Below, piece after piece: positions 35,465-46,728 of a stretch of DNA of 64,000 nucleotides (its first letter is position 1; the number at the start of each line of letters is the position of its first letter). The translations under genes were made by a program, and so were the position numbers. This DNA comes from Lotus japonicus (Eukaryota > Streptophyta > Magnoliopsida > Fabales > Fabaceae), in NCBI RefSeq assembly GCF_012489685.1, contig NC_080046.1, positions 48,013,176 to 48,077,175 of the forward strand, read 5' to 3'. A model generated the notes under the pieces. That model was given only the letters and a program-made list of their open reading frames with translations, was not told the origin of the DNA and ran no database searches.

Positions 35465-36706
35465 ATGAGTTCGGAGAGAGAAAGCTGCAACTCTCGCCAC
35501 TTCACATGGCTCATGAAATCTTGTTTCCCCAATCCAAACCACACCACCACCACCACCACCGTCGCCAAACCACCGCAACAACCTCCCACCACCATTTCCT
35601 CCCTCCCTGACGACATCATTCTCGACTTCCTCACCCGCGTCCCACCCTCTTCCCTCCCTTCCCTCTCCCTCGTCTGCCGCCGCTGGTCCCACCTCCTCCA
35701 CTCCCCCGACTTCTCCGACCTCCGCCGCCGCCGCCACCTCCTCCGCCACTCCGCCCTCGCCCTCACCGCCACCGACTTCGGCCTCTCCTCCGCCACCCTC
35801 CTCGACGCCAAATGGAACCCCTCCCTCTTCCTCCCCTGCTACAACGCCGTCTCCCTCGAGACCTTCCACTCCCTCCTCTCCCACGCGCGCCTCGCTTCCA
35901 TCGGCCCCAGGGTTTTCATCGTCGGAAGAGACGCCACGCTGCGGTACGACACGTGGACGGCCACGGTCACCCCGCGGTCGACCATGATTTTCCCGCGCAA
36001 AAAATTCGCCCTCGCCGCGGTTTCCGGGAAACTCTACGTCGCCGGCGGTGGCTCGAGGACCGCCGCGGTGGAGGAGTACGATCCTGAAACCAACACATGG
36101 CGCGTGGTGGCTAACGCGCCGAGGAGGAGGTACGGCTGCATTGGCGCTTCTGCAGATGGAATCTTTTATGTGATTGGTGGGTTGAGGATTGGCGCGTCGG
36201 TGAACGAACTCTCACGCGCGGGGGTTGCTGCGGAGGCTCACGCGGCGGTTTATGCTAGCTCGATGGACTTGTTTGACGTGGAGGCGGGCGCGTGGCTTCG
36301 GAGTCGGGCGGTGCCGGGAGGTGGTTGCGTGGTGGCGGCTTGTGCTGCGGCGGGGCGCGTGTACATGTTGACGAGCCACGCGGTGGAGCTTTCGTTTTGG
36401 AGTTTCGATGCGAGGAGGAAATGTGGTGGCGGTGGTGGTCGCAGTGGCGGCGCGTTTGGAGAGTGGTGCAGGATTAAGAGCCCGCCGCTGCGGGCGCAGG
36501 TTAGAGTGGACACGAGAATGAGGTTCAGTTGCGTGGGAATTGGGGAGAAGGTGGTGCTGATTCAATTGGCGGGGTGTGGGAATGATGGGAGGGGCTCAAG
36601 AGAAGGGGCTGTTTTGGTGTATGATTGCGCCACCGGAGAATGGGGCAAAGGGGCTGATTTACCGGAGGTTTATCGACGCGCCGCCTATGTGGGTGTGGAA
36701 TGCTAA
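35465..36706 (+). CDS. F-box/kelch-repeat protein (At5g26960-like)
   Basis: A single exon of 413 aa. The F-box lies at about residues 44-84 (ISSLPDDIILDFLTRVPPSS, then LSLVCRRWSHLLHS). Kelch repeats follow, the clearest at about 175-240 (KKFALAAVSGKLYVAGGG, VEEYDPETNTW, RRRYGCIGASADGIFYVIGG), with more degenerate blades after. Kelch F-box proteins act as substrate receptors of SCF ubiquitin ligases through SKP1/ASK binding; the target here is unknown. The N-terminus SCNSRHFTWLMKSCFPNPN recalls Arabidopsis At5g26960, from memory and unverified. The gene is far richer in G+C than its surroundings, with mostly C or G at third codon positions in the 5' half, so long frames also appear on the opposite strand; those are shadows. 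The start ATG follows AAA and fits plant context. Confidence 0.9.
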   Translation: MSSERESCNSRHFTWLMKSCFPNPNHTTTTTTVAKPPQQPPTTISSLPDDIILDFLTRVPPSSLPSLSLVCRRWSHLLHSPDFSDLRRRRHLLRHSALALTATDFGLSSATLLDAKWNPSLFLPCYNAVSLETFHSLLSHARLASIGPRVFIVGRDATLRYDTWTATVTPRSTMIFPRKKFALAAVSGKLYVAGGGSRTAAVEEYDPETNTWRVVANAPRRRYGCIGASADGIFYVIGGLRIGASVNELSRAGVAAEAHAAVYASSMDLFDVEAGAWLRSRAVPGGGCVVAACAAAGRVYMLTSHAVELSFWSFDARRKCGGGGGRSGGAFGEWCRIKSPPLRAQVRVDTRMRFSCVGIGEKVVLIQLAGCGNDGRGSREGAVLVYDCATGEWGKGADLPEVYRRAAYVGVEC

Positions 36707-37859
36707 GATGCGCCGGTGAAGTGGATCATTGTTGCGTGAAAGCTCATAGGGTAGGGGGAATCTAGCTAAGGTTGTGGGGTATTTTGGGAACTCAACTTTG
36801 GTTAATCTTTGGGAATGAGCATTTCCTTCTTGTGATTGGCCTATTTTGGCTTGTTCTTTGCAATTTAGTTTAGATTTGTTTTCTAAAAAAAATATTCACA
36901 TTTATAGTTAATGAATCTATCATCTACATTGATTTAAATTCAATCCTATCTTTGTTAATAGAGCTAGAAGTTTTTGCGACCAAGTACATTTAGTCATGTT
37001 TCTAGTTTCTACTATCTTTAGATGCTTATTATTATTGTGTGTTCTGGTATTCTTGTTTGCTGAAATGGGAAATTGATGATCATCTTGTTTTTAGGTGTGC
37101 TTGTTTGAAAATTTTCTATTTGCTTTTGGTAGGAGAAATAGGTAGAATAAAGATTGTGACTTGTATGCGACTGAAAAATCTAAACATGCAGTAAAAGAAA
37201 TTAAATTTGGTGGTTAATTAAGGAGCTTTGCCAAAGAATCATTTTGGTTTCAAAATTGAAGACCCATTACATTTACAATTTTACAGCAGAGTAACATACT
37301 GCCCCAACACCATGAATATATGGAGGCTTGTGAAAAAAACAATGCAGTCTCTTATGGGTGATGGGTCACAAGACCAATTTCAGAATTGGTGGTTGGCAAA
37401 CCAAGCATCCTTTCCCTTCTCTGTGAGAGAGATGTTTCAACAAATTAGTGCCTCCAGAGCCAGATTGAAGGAAAATAATTATGACCACCTGGGTGACAAG
37501 CACCTAAAAGCTGGCATGATGCAACCTGTCTCATGCATTTATAAAGTCTACATTCATCTTAATTAGGAATAATGTGGGACTTTGAAAACTATCCTTATAG
37601 CTTGCATTTAATGGGTAGATCATTGATACTCAGAAGTCAGAATCCCTTGCTTAGGGTACTTTTCATTAAGTTTACAACAACATCAGTAGTTAATGTTAAG
37701 AAAAAGTTCTCTAAATCTCCCACTTTAATATGGAGAAAAAGCTAGCCAGAACATTAGAACCTGATGAAATTAAAACAAATATACATAAGCCTGAAATTAC
37801 AAAACTAGAAAATTTGGAAATGTACAAAAAAAGTGATGCCAATTAGCTTGAAACTGTGG
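36707..37859. other. Intergenic region between F-box/kelch and CHX genes
   Basis: Probable 3' UTR of the F-box gene, then AT-rich sequence. One open stretch with an ATG at 37311 could encode 84 aa (to 37566). It has no recognisable domain, and is listed separately. Confidence 0.5.
37311..37566 (+). CDS. Hypothetical short open reading frame
   Basis: From ATG 37311 the frame gives about 84 aa, starting MNIWRLVKKTMQSLMGDGSQ, with moderately balanced composition and no stop until 37566. I recognise no family, no signal peptide and no repeat. The frame also extends upstream without an ATG to 37228. It could be a remnant of a longer gene or chance. Confidence 0.18.
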
Positions 37860-40466
37860 TCATGATGCCGTCAAAACCTTGGTTTGTTGTTGCTGCACAA
37901 CTAAAATAGAAGCTTTAGTCTCCATATCCGGAGAAGCAAGCAAATCCCCTATCACCCCCAATTCTGTATATTCTGTCCAGTTTTCCAACCCGGCTGTCAT
38001 TTCAGATTTCACCCCATTCCTTCTCCCAACTATAATAAAATCAAACTTACTATTTGCCACATCTCTCAATAACTCTGTCGTTTGTGAAGCATCATCTATT
38101 GATTTTTCTTCATATGTAACATTTTCAACCTTGCCAAAAGCTCCACGCACCTCCCTCAATTCCTCGTTGTCAATCATGTTTTCCCAGTTTGTGGAATCAT
38201 GCTCGTGTGAAACGAAGCGATACACGAACAACTTGTTATCTAAATTGCTAGCAAACCTCTTTGCCAAAGCCAAGGCTTCTCTATCATCCGGCCCACCAAG
38301 AAAAACCATTGCCACTTTATAACTCACCGAGTTTTGGCTCGAAGAACTGTGGTTCACAAGGATCCCGATCGAACACGGTGCCCTTTCTAAAACTTTGTGG
38401 TTCAATGACCTTATTTTGTTGTCCTCTGACTCGATTAAACCCTTCTCCGTCCACCTCACATGAAATGGGAGGATTATGATGGACGCCATCTTGTCCAGTG
38501 CAAGATTACATACATCCTCATGCAAGAGGGACACTGGGGATATGGCAGTGTAGGTGTTGGCCGTGGCAGAACCGGCATGGTCACGCTCGAAGAGGTCAAA
38601 GATCACGATGAGTTCGCCGGAGTAGTTGGGTGTGGACTGTGTTTTTTGCTGGAGGCGATGCGCGATGAAAATGGGTGAGCTTCTTCCGATGAGCTCCATG
38701 AGATGCAAAACGTCCACCACTAGAGGATTGTCTAGTGTAGGAGAACAAACTTGGAGGAAATTCTTGATGTGGATCATGTGGCTTGGCTTGTGGACGCATG
38801 CTACGACACGAAGCTCTGAGTTTTTCTTGAGATTCATGATGTTTCTTTTCTGGTATCCTGCATATTTTCTTGAAGGGTCATATAGTGACTTCACACCCAC
38901 CCGCGAGGTTGTTCCCAAGACTAACACTGAGATCACCATCACTGCTACTACTGTTGGAGATTGTTGCTGCATTAGAAATAAATTTGCTAATAGTTAGAAG
39001 ATTAAATGTTACATGAATCAAAGGGAGTATGGAGCTTCATTAGGAATGCTAGGACACACTTCAACATTATGATTGGTTTATTAAAAGAAAATGTGTTGAC
39101 CTTTAAAAAATAAATAAATTACAATGAGTGTGTTAGAGTGTGTCCTTAAATTTAAGTAACTAAAGTGCAAACATACACCTACCGTTCCGTCGAAGAGAAG
39201 GATGTAGGAGCAGATATCCACGATGCCCTTGCAGCTCAAGATGAGAGCGAGGCAGAAACCATCGCGTGCGGGGATCTTGCAATATTGGCAGATTGCAACG
39301 ATCTGCGCTTGCCTGATCACGTGGGTGATCGCGATGATGAACGCAACCGCCAACACGAACTTGGGAGGCCCACATATGGTGAGGTCTATCTTCATGGCGC
39401 AGCACGTCACGAAGAGAGGTGATAGGAACCACGTCGAGATTAACTCCATCCGGTCGACCAGCTCGGACCCGAGCGGCGGTCCTGGAGGGACTGTCAGCCC
39501 TAGGATCACCGCCCCTGACATGAACGGTTGGTTGAAATACTTCGCAATGTGGCTGAGTATGAACAACACGAACACGATGGCTACGATGTATATCCTCCTC
39601 ACCGGCCGCCCCTCTGGCGTGCTCCTCACCATCCACTTCATCACAGGGTGGCCGACTAGAGGGATCATAGTGAGGTACACGAAGAAGAGGAAGAGGTTGC
39701 GGGCCACCATGAGGTAGCCCTGCGAGACGGAGGTCACGAAGGCGGTGCCGAGGCCGGCCATCATCCCACCTGTGAGGTCATTGATGAAGGCGGTGGAGAG
39801 CGCGAGGCGACCGAGCTCGGAGTTGATGACGCCGAGCTCATTGAGCATGCAGGCGATGACGGCAAAGGAGCAGCCGCTCTGGGAGATGGTGATGACGGAG
39901 AGGTCATCAGCTTCCTTCTGGCCGAGTGTGGAGGTCCATAAGGGGTTGAAAGATTGGACGAAGACGCCGCCGGCGAGAATGATGGGGGTGAACATGTTGA
40001 GGAGGGCGATGACCCAAGCTTTTTTACCCGTCTTGGTGATTAAGTTGAAATCCATCTGAACAGAGTTGAGGAAGAGGTAGAAGGTGTAGCCGAAGGAGGA
40101 GATGGTGTTCAGGATGTCCGGGCTTCCGAACGGGAACAACATCTTCTTATATGCCTCCAATGGGCCCGTCGGAATTGACGGGCCTAGCAGAAACCCAGCC
40201 AATACTTGGGAGGCCAAATAAGGGAACCCTAAACGCTTGAGGAGGAAATGGAAGCTTTGGGTGATGAAGAAAATGACCAAGATTTGCATCTCAAGCATTG
40301 TGTATGAAGATTTGGATGGAATCAAATTTTCATGAGCCCACAAGCCATCTGAAATTAATTTCAGTGGCTGTTGTATACACACGTTGTAGACTTGGATTCG
40401 ATCCAGGCTGGGATCTTCTTGGGGCATTAACGTGACCACAGAGAATAACGTTTGGTTGGGGTCCAT
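37860..40466 (-). CDS. Cation/H+ antiporter, CHX family (CPA2), CHX15-like
   Basis: Two coding exons on the minus strand, 40466-39183 and 38966-37860, separated by a 216-bp phase-0 intron with donor ACG|GTAGGT and acceptor AATGCAG. The product is about 796 aa, normal for CHX. Residues about 40-410 form the Na/H exchanger membrane domain of roughly twelve hydrophobic segments (for example QVLAGFLLGPSIPTGPLEAY, SGCSFAVIACMLNELG and the AFINDLTGG block with the conserved Asn-Asp). The second half is the long cytosolic tail, with YDPSRKYAGYQKRNIMNLK and universal-stress-like segments (NSELRVVACVHKPSHM, VAMVFLGGPDDREALALAKR). CHX proteins exchange K+ or Na+ for H+ in endomembranes or plasma membrane. 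Start chosen at MDPNQTLF (40466); the open frame to 40514 has no ATG. Membrane location and ion cannot be told. Confidence 0.92.
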
Positions 40467-41604
40467 TTTGGTTGCATGCACTTGCTCGCCCCCAGAGAAC
40501 AAGGCATGTAACAATAAAATGAAGAAGAAGAGATTGATGGAAAGAAAGAAATTAAGGATGAGGATTAGTGAGATATAGGAAGAGTTGTAGAATTAGAGAT
40601 TTAACAGGGCAACGTGAAGAAGAACCTTTAGACGTTACAAATTGGCAATTGGTTAATTTGCGGTATCATGCATGCTTCGATGTCACACTCTAATTTGTTG
40701 CTTTCACCAATCTAGAATAGTAAACAACTAGTCTATGCTTCCGTGGTAGCTATTTTTCAACGTTCTATTTGGTTTATCTTATTCTTTGGTGTATCACTTA
40801 TGTCTCTTTTACTATATGTAGTATCTATATTTTTTCATTATGAATTGATACCTCTATTAATATCTTAATTCAAGACAAATATAGACATTCTAATTGGTCG
40901 GGGTCCATTTTGATTGCAATTCTATAGGGCATAATATATATATGGTGATTTTGCTCTAAAAAGGTACCATGTAGTCAGGTACCCATGATCATGATCATCA
41001 AAACTGAAGGACCAAACAAAATAGCACCCCATCAATGAAATCAAGGGGAGAATATCTCGGCGGAGTTCTTAGCGTATAGCGGCGGTTTTCAAACTCTGCA
41101 AATAAACAGGCAAGTTTTCACTGCCCTGCTCCTTGTATATATGATTTATGTTGTTGCTGAAAACTAACCTAACAAAAGGTTTTAGGATCGCAGCCGTTGA
41201 AACTCATGGCAGACAAGTTTTGAGAGTTTGTCTCCATAATCAAAGTTTAAATTTCATGGTTCTTAAATTTCATGGAATTCACAGTTTTCTTTTTGGTTCT
41301 TTATCAGGATTAATGGTTTCTTACAACTATTGCTACTTGAACTACAAGGATAATAACAAAATAGTCATCTTTGGAAATAGAATATTTGTTCATTTTAAAT
41401 ACAGAAAAATGAAATTTGAAGCTTGAAACTTGAAAATAATGAAAAGTAAGATAACTGCTAACTTCAATCAGAGATTTATGTTTCCTTGTCTGAGTTCAGC
41501 ATTTGTGTCCTCGAACAAGCACCCGTTTACACCTGACACAGCTACTATTTTGGAAAGACAAGCAAGCACAAAATCTGCAACAAGAGGAAGCAAGAAAAAA
41601 AAAA
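40467..41604. other. CHX upstream region and start of the duplicated NLR flank
   Basis: No gene. From about 41300 to 41594 the sequence is similar to 58535-58800, the 3' flank of NLR copy C, and marks the edge of the segmental duplication. The run of ten A at 41595-41604 contains the target site used by the MULE-type element. Confidence 0.6.
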
Positions 41605-41800
41605 GGCTTAATTCCACTTTGAGCCCCTGATGTTTTTAAAATGTGCGATTGACACCCCCCGCGTTTAAAATGTGCGGTCAGGGACCCTAACGTTACAGAA
41701 ACATTAACTTTGGGCCCTTCCGTCCACTTCCGTTAGTTGACCAAACGGAAATGCTGACGTGGGACCCTTTAATTAATAAAAAAATTCATTTTCTAATAAA
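41605..41800 (+). repeat. Left terminal inverted repeat of the MULE-type element
   Basis: Pairs with 43180-43375 on the opposite strand with only scattered mismatches. Confidence 0.85.
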
Positions 41801-42954
41801 AAATATTAAAACATAATGATAAATTTTTTTAATTTTGGTAAATTAACCCTAAATCCCTTTCAACCTTAATTTAACCCCAATTTGAAGAACCCTAATCCAA
41901 TCTGACCCATTCCCAATTTCATATCAATTGCTTCTTCTTCTTCAACAAATGCACAATCTTCATCTTCAACAATATTTTCATTGATGCCACCATTCTCTCC
42001 CCATGCGACCAAACCCCATCACGACCCTGAAGAAGATCGAGGAAGATCAAAGCCAAGCAGCGAGAGCAAGAGCGAGGGAGAAAGGGATGAAGAAGATCGA
42101 GTGAGAGCAAGAGTGAGCGAGAGAAAGAGCAAGAGTTCTGCAATTTTTGGGTCAAACCTTGGGTTTGGTTCTGATCTTCTTCTCCCTTCCCACTCTATCT
42201 TCTCTCTTTCTCCTGTTTTGGTCAATTGGTTCACTGGGTGTGGGTGAGGGCTTATGGATTGTCGGGTTTGCTGAGTGTGGGTGGGTGGCTCTGGATCTGG
42301 GTTCACAGATCGAAGCGATGGGGTTCGGGATTGGGGTGGGGGTGGTGGTTCTGGTTGGATTGGGGTATTGATTTGCTGTGTTAATTTGGAAGAGAAAATG
42401 GTTTCAGCCGAAACTTGAATCATATGCATTCAGTGGAAAACCAGATAACTGGAACTCATCCCCGTCTCGACTGGGTAGGAGGATTAGCCGTCAGCAGCGA
42501 GACATTCGAACTGGCAATCTATCTTTGGACTGAGTATAGATAATGTTTTTGGAATAGAAGTTGAAATCTCCTTCATCTTAATGGTATATTAGAAGAGTGA
42601 TTTAGACCCAAGAAAGCAGATAATGCATTCTTGAGTGCTGAGGCCATTGAAAGCCAAGAGCAGGGATATCTCAACATGAAGAAAAGGTCATACCAGGGGT
42701 TGAAACTAAGATGACACATATGACAGATCTCAGTTTTTGTAATTACTTGCAGCTATGTGGCCTTTGCAACGCGGATTATATAAATTTATGATGATAGAGA
42801 TGCAGATATAAATGTATTTTGAAGCCATAACTTTCTTGATGTAAACTAAAAATAATCAAATTATAAAAAATCAGATGATTTTGATAATGTTCAAAAAAAA
42901 TTGGAAGAGAAAAATTATATTCTGGAAAAGCTTCATGATGAAGATGAAGGAGTA

Positions 42955-43002
42955 GGAGATGGTGGTTTCAAAGCTTCAGGAGATGGTGGTTTCAAAGCTT
43001 CA
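42955..43002 (+). repeat. 24-bp tandem duplication inside the MULE-type element
   Basis: Two exact adjacent copies of a unit beginning GGAGATGGTGGTTTCAAAGC. Confidence 0.85.
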
Positions 43003-43179
43003 TGATTTGGAAAACAAAAAAATAATTCTGGAAATGATGATGTGATGAATGTGATGAATGCTGAAAAAAATGATGATAATGAGTTCTGGACAAAGATTAT
43101 GATATGAATTCTGGAAAAAGTTTCAAAGTGGAATTAAGTCTTTTATTTTTGATTAATTAAATTTAATTATTATGTATTT

Positions 43180-43375
43180 TTAATTAGAAAATGAATTTTT
43201 TTATTAATTAAAGGGTGCCTCGTCAGCATTTCCGTTTGGTCAACTAACGGAAGTGGACGGAAGGGTCCAAAGTTAACGTTTCTGTAACGTTAGGGGCCCT
43301 GACCGCACATTTTAAACACGGGGGGTGTCAATCGCACATTTTGAAAACATCAGGGGCTCAAAGTGGAATTAAGCC
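43180..43375 (-). repeat. Right terminal inverted repeat of the MULE-type element
   Basis: Reverse complement of the left repeat; differences include C for T near base 33 of the repeat and G for A in the CGTTAAC block. Confidence 0.85.
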
Positions 43376-43384
43376 AAAAAAAAA

Positions 43385-44169
43385 TGAACGATGTAAAAAG
43401 TAGTTTGAAACAATTTTGAAGGGAAACTGGAGGTGTAAAAGAAAATTATAAAAGGACATAATCCATATATGATATATCTGTACCACATTGAATTCAATAA
43501 GTAAAGGTGTACAAATTAAACCATATCTTACTAAACTCTCTGTCTTAGTATCATATCATATATCTTAAATCACATCTACCACTTCTATCTCTATCTTTTC
43601 CTTTCTTTCTCTTCCTAATATGTGACACTCAGTTTCTATGATTTCCATATACAATCAGGCAGCTTCTAAGATGCATTTTGTATATGGAATACTCCAACTT
43701 AAATTATGGTCAAAAAGAAAAAAATGAAAATGCATTTTAATTACGGATGAAATAATTTGCCATTTTCTTGTTTCCCATTTAAATGTTCAGAACTCCCACA
43801 GGAAAGGATATCATAAGAGAGAAAGATTGAACCATGAATTACATATTTTTAGCTGTTACTTAACACTAAATAGTAAATACAGTTAACTTAAATGAGAATT
43901 GAATTAAAAATTTATATTCAGCCAGGTGAAGTAGATTAACATCTGATTGATTAAGATTTACATTAGTTTGAAATAAGAGGTATTGAAATCAATGACAGTG
44001 AAAATAATGACTTGAATTATTTAACAACATCTATTGTAGAAGCACAAATAATAGTGAAATCTTCACAGCATGCGAAAAAGGATAAAAGCAGGACTTTGTT
44101 GATTTGTAAAACATTATATATAGCTGCTCAAAATAATTGAAGTCCGTACCTTAGGATGATTCGTCTTCA
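43385..44169. other. 3' flank of NLR copy A
   Basis: 43385-43680 is unique relative to copy C's flank. From 43681 the sequence is repeated at 46729, which is the start of the tandem duplication unit. No gene. Confidence 0.6.
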
Positions 44170-46728
44170 TTAAATGATAACTTCTTCATTGATATGTATG
44201 GCTGGAATTCGAGCAATCTTAGACCAGTGTTTCCCCTTCTGACTTTGATACCTCGCTTCTAGTAAAGGACATTTCTTAATAATCAACAATTCAAGAGAGG
44301 ATGGCAGCTGATCTTCAGACAATGACTCAAGCATTGGACAGTTGGTGATGACAAGCCTTTTAAGAGAAGTGAGATATTGAAGCCCTTGTCCTCCTTCCAA
44401 GAACCTTAAACCACGAAACATTTGTAGTGTCAAATGCTCAAGAGAAGTGGGCAGTGAAGGCTTCTTGGGCAGGGTGTTCACAAGTTCTTCATCCCCAAAA
44501 CCATATAGCAATAGAAATGATAGGGAAGTGAGCCGTTGGAATGGGAAACCTGACTCAAGTTTGAATATCAATGATAGGACCACAGAGTCAACCGAAAGTC
44601 TTTTTATTTTGGAAGACAAATAGATAGGGGGAAATGAAGCTAGCTCCCCTGCCTCCCCAAGCTCATTAAGGATCAAATTTTTAAGGGCAGGTAGATCAAT
44701 TTGTTCTGGTAGTGACTTAAGTTTCCCACAAGAAGTGATACAACAAAAGTATAAGTTAGGAGCGGCACCTCCTGGTTGAGTAGAAATTGCTTCCAAGGTG
44801 GGACAGTGTTGGATCTTAAGACGTTGAAGGGCAGGGAAACAACCAAATGGAAAGGACGACATGGAATGACAACTGTTTGTGATGGTCAGAGCTTGAAGTG
44901 ATGTGTATTTGTGTAGTGTTTCAAGAGATAGAAATTGTAGCTTCACACAGTTTATAATTGTAAATGAGCGTAATGAAGTTGGCAAACCATCATCTAGGAA
45001 GGAAATATTAGATGAGATATTGGAAAGGGTCAGGAGTTGAAGACAATTGGCGCCAACTATCATTCCACACAAAGAAGGTGACAACTTGTCACGCTTTTTA
45101 ACAATTAACTCTTCAATTGTTGTCTTCCATTGCAGATAAGTTGATTTTTCTTCCTCCAACTGCTCGCACTCTGTGATATTGACATATCTCAATGAAGGTA
45201 GACATTTGGGCAAGCTTCCTCGCAGCTTAGGGCAGTTGAATAAACGCATACGCTTAAGACAAGGAAAAGCAAAATTGTCACCACTGTCTGACAAATCCTC
45301 ATATTGTAGTCATTCCTGCCACTCTGGCATGTCTACAAATTCCAAACTCTCCAATGAAGGAAATGGCTGAAATATTGGAGAGAAGCTTCCATTGCTGCTG
45401 TAGAACTCCTGACCTATTGTCTTCACCATTCCCATCTTTACAATGCAGAGCTTCTTAAGAGAAGGTAGTTGTCCAAATGGTGGGAGTGATACACAATAGT
45501 TGCAGTTAATGATTCTCAACACTACAATATTTGAAAATGAAGAATCTCCCACCCAATTTGTAAAGCTAGTGCCACCATAGTGTCTGATGCAAAGTTCCTT
45601 TGAAGTGTAAGTTCCTCAATCTGCCCTTTGTTCATTAAATTGGCCTGAAATGCATCCAGGGGATCAACAACATTTTGCAGCTTTTGAATAGACAACTTAC
45701 CGTGCAAATAAGGAAAGTTTGATAACTCTGCAATACTTAATCCATCTACTTGTCTGCCAATAACAAAAACAGTCAAAGTGCGGAGCTCTTGCAATCTGCA
45801 TATTTGTGCTGGCATCTCCACCAATTTAGTGTTGCTGACATCAAGGTGACGTAAACTTACTAGATTTCCTATCTTCCCTGGCAGATGAGTACGAAATTTA
45901 CAGTTTGATAATATCAGAGTCTGCAAATTGTAAAGCTTGAAGATTGAATTAGGAAAACATTTGACGAAAGTATTGGAAAGGTTTAGATACCGTAAACACA
46001 CCGCATTGCTAATTGAATCGGTCAGCTCAGAGATATTTATGTAATGAGACAAGGACAATGCTCGCAAACAACTTAGTTTTGGCAATAAATCATGCGACAC
46101 CTTTTTGGTTATGTAGCCTTGTTGTTTATATGGATTTTGTGGTAGAAATGTCCGCAAACACTTCAGCTCGTAAAAGCCCTCAAATTTTTTAGAGGCATCA
46201 TACCCTTCACAGAGAAATGTCAAATGACGAACATTTGGTGGGATTTCAATGCCTTCAACATAGCAAGAACTTTTTCCAGACACAAGTCGAGCTAAATCGT
46301 AAATGAGGTCATGCATACGAAACTTTTCCTCTGCAGCAAAAAATTCTTTTTGAATTAAGGATCTGGATAACAACTCATTAAAGCAGTCCTCACCTGCTAG
46401 TTCCATTGCTTTCCCAGCATGAGATTGTTGTAGAAAGCCTTCAGCCATCCATAACAAAATCATTTCCTTCCTATCTAACAAATGTTGTTTCGGAAAGATT
46501 GAGCAATAGGCAAAACATCTTTTCAGATGTGCTGGAAGATGAAGATAACTTATGTGCAAAGCTGGTAAAACATCAGCATGTGCCCATAAATTGCTGTTTA
46601 GAATTCTGTTCCATTCCTCCGGATCAACATTTGATCGCAGAAGACCTCCTAATGTTTTAGCAGCTAATGGTAGGCCGCCACATTTTCGTGCTATTTTCCT
46701 TCCAATTTCTTCTAGGATTTGATATTTG
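43681..46728. repeat. Tandem duplication, copy 1 (contains NLR copy A)
   Basis: This ~3.05-kb block is nearly identical to 46729 to about 49819 (offset 3047-3048 bp over most of the length). The junction at 46724-46730 joins NB-ARC sequence (GGATTTGATATTTG) to the 3' flank (TATATGGAATAC), with a few bases of microhomology (TTTG) between the two parents. The few differences are point changes and small indels, so the duplication is recent or homogenised. Confidence 0.9.
44170..46728 (-). pseudogene. NLR copy A: truncated CC-NB-ARC-LRR (CNL) pseudogene
   Basis: The frame begins inside NB-ARC with ILEEIGRKIARKCGGLPLAA (GLPL motif), then the CFAYCSIFPK (RNBS-D) and FRMHDLIYDLA (MHD) motifs, then leucine-rich repeats to VIHINEEVII-like residues and the stop at 44170. 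The CC domain, P-loop, kinase-2 and RNBS-B are absent because the duplication junction cuts here. A ~73-bp deletion at about 45600 (after IEELTL) shifts the frame; the shifted frame ends at 45522 while the proper frame resumes with VGDSSFSNIVVLRIINCNYC. A TGA at 45312-45310 replaces the Trp found in copy B (EWQEW). Not translatable as a receptor. In intact relatives such proteins detect pathogen effectors in the cytoplasm. Confidence 0.9.

Larger units (their letters stand above)
41605..43375. mobile_element. MULE-type non-autonomous DNA transposon with long terminal inverted repeats
   Basis: The two ends are near-perfect inverted repeats of about 190-200 bp. They start GGCTTAATTCCACTTTGAGC at 41605 and, on the other strand, at 43375, and stay similar past AATTAATAAAAAAATTCATT. 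Flanking As give a 9-bp direct repeat (41596-41604 and 43376-43384), the size expected of Mutator-like insertions, although in a poly(A) tract this is weak proof. No transposase is encoded. The interior holds a GA-rich stretch (about 42040-42140) and a 24-bp tandem repeat (42955-43002). Short frames on both strands match nothing I know. NLR copy C's equivalent flank lacks the element, so it inserted after that duplication. Confidence 0.85.

Noticed and set aside
35450..36565. Several long minus-strand and alternate-frame open frames over the F-box gene
   Set aside because: They arise from the high GC content and lack of AT-rich stop codons; composition is extreme (Glu/Gly or Arg) and no domain is seen.
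39160..39717. Alternate-frame open frames over CHX exon 1
   Set aside because: Shadows of the GC-rich antiporter exon.
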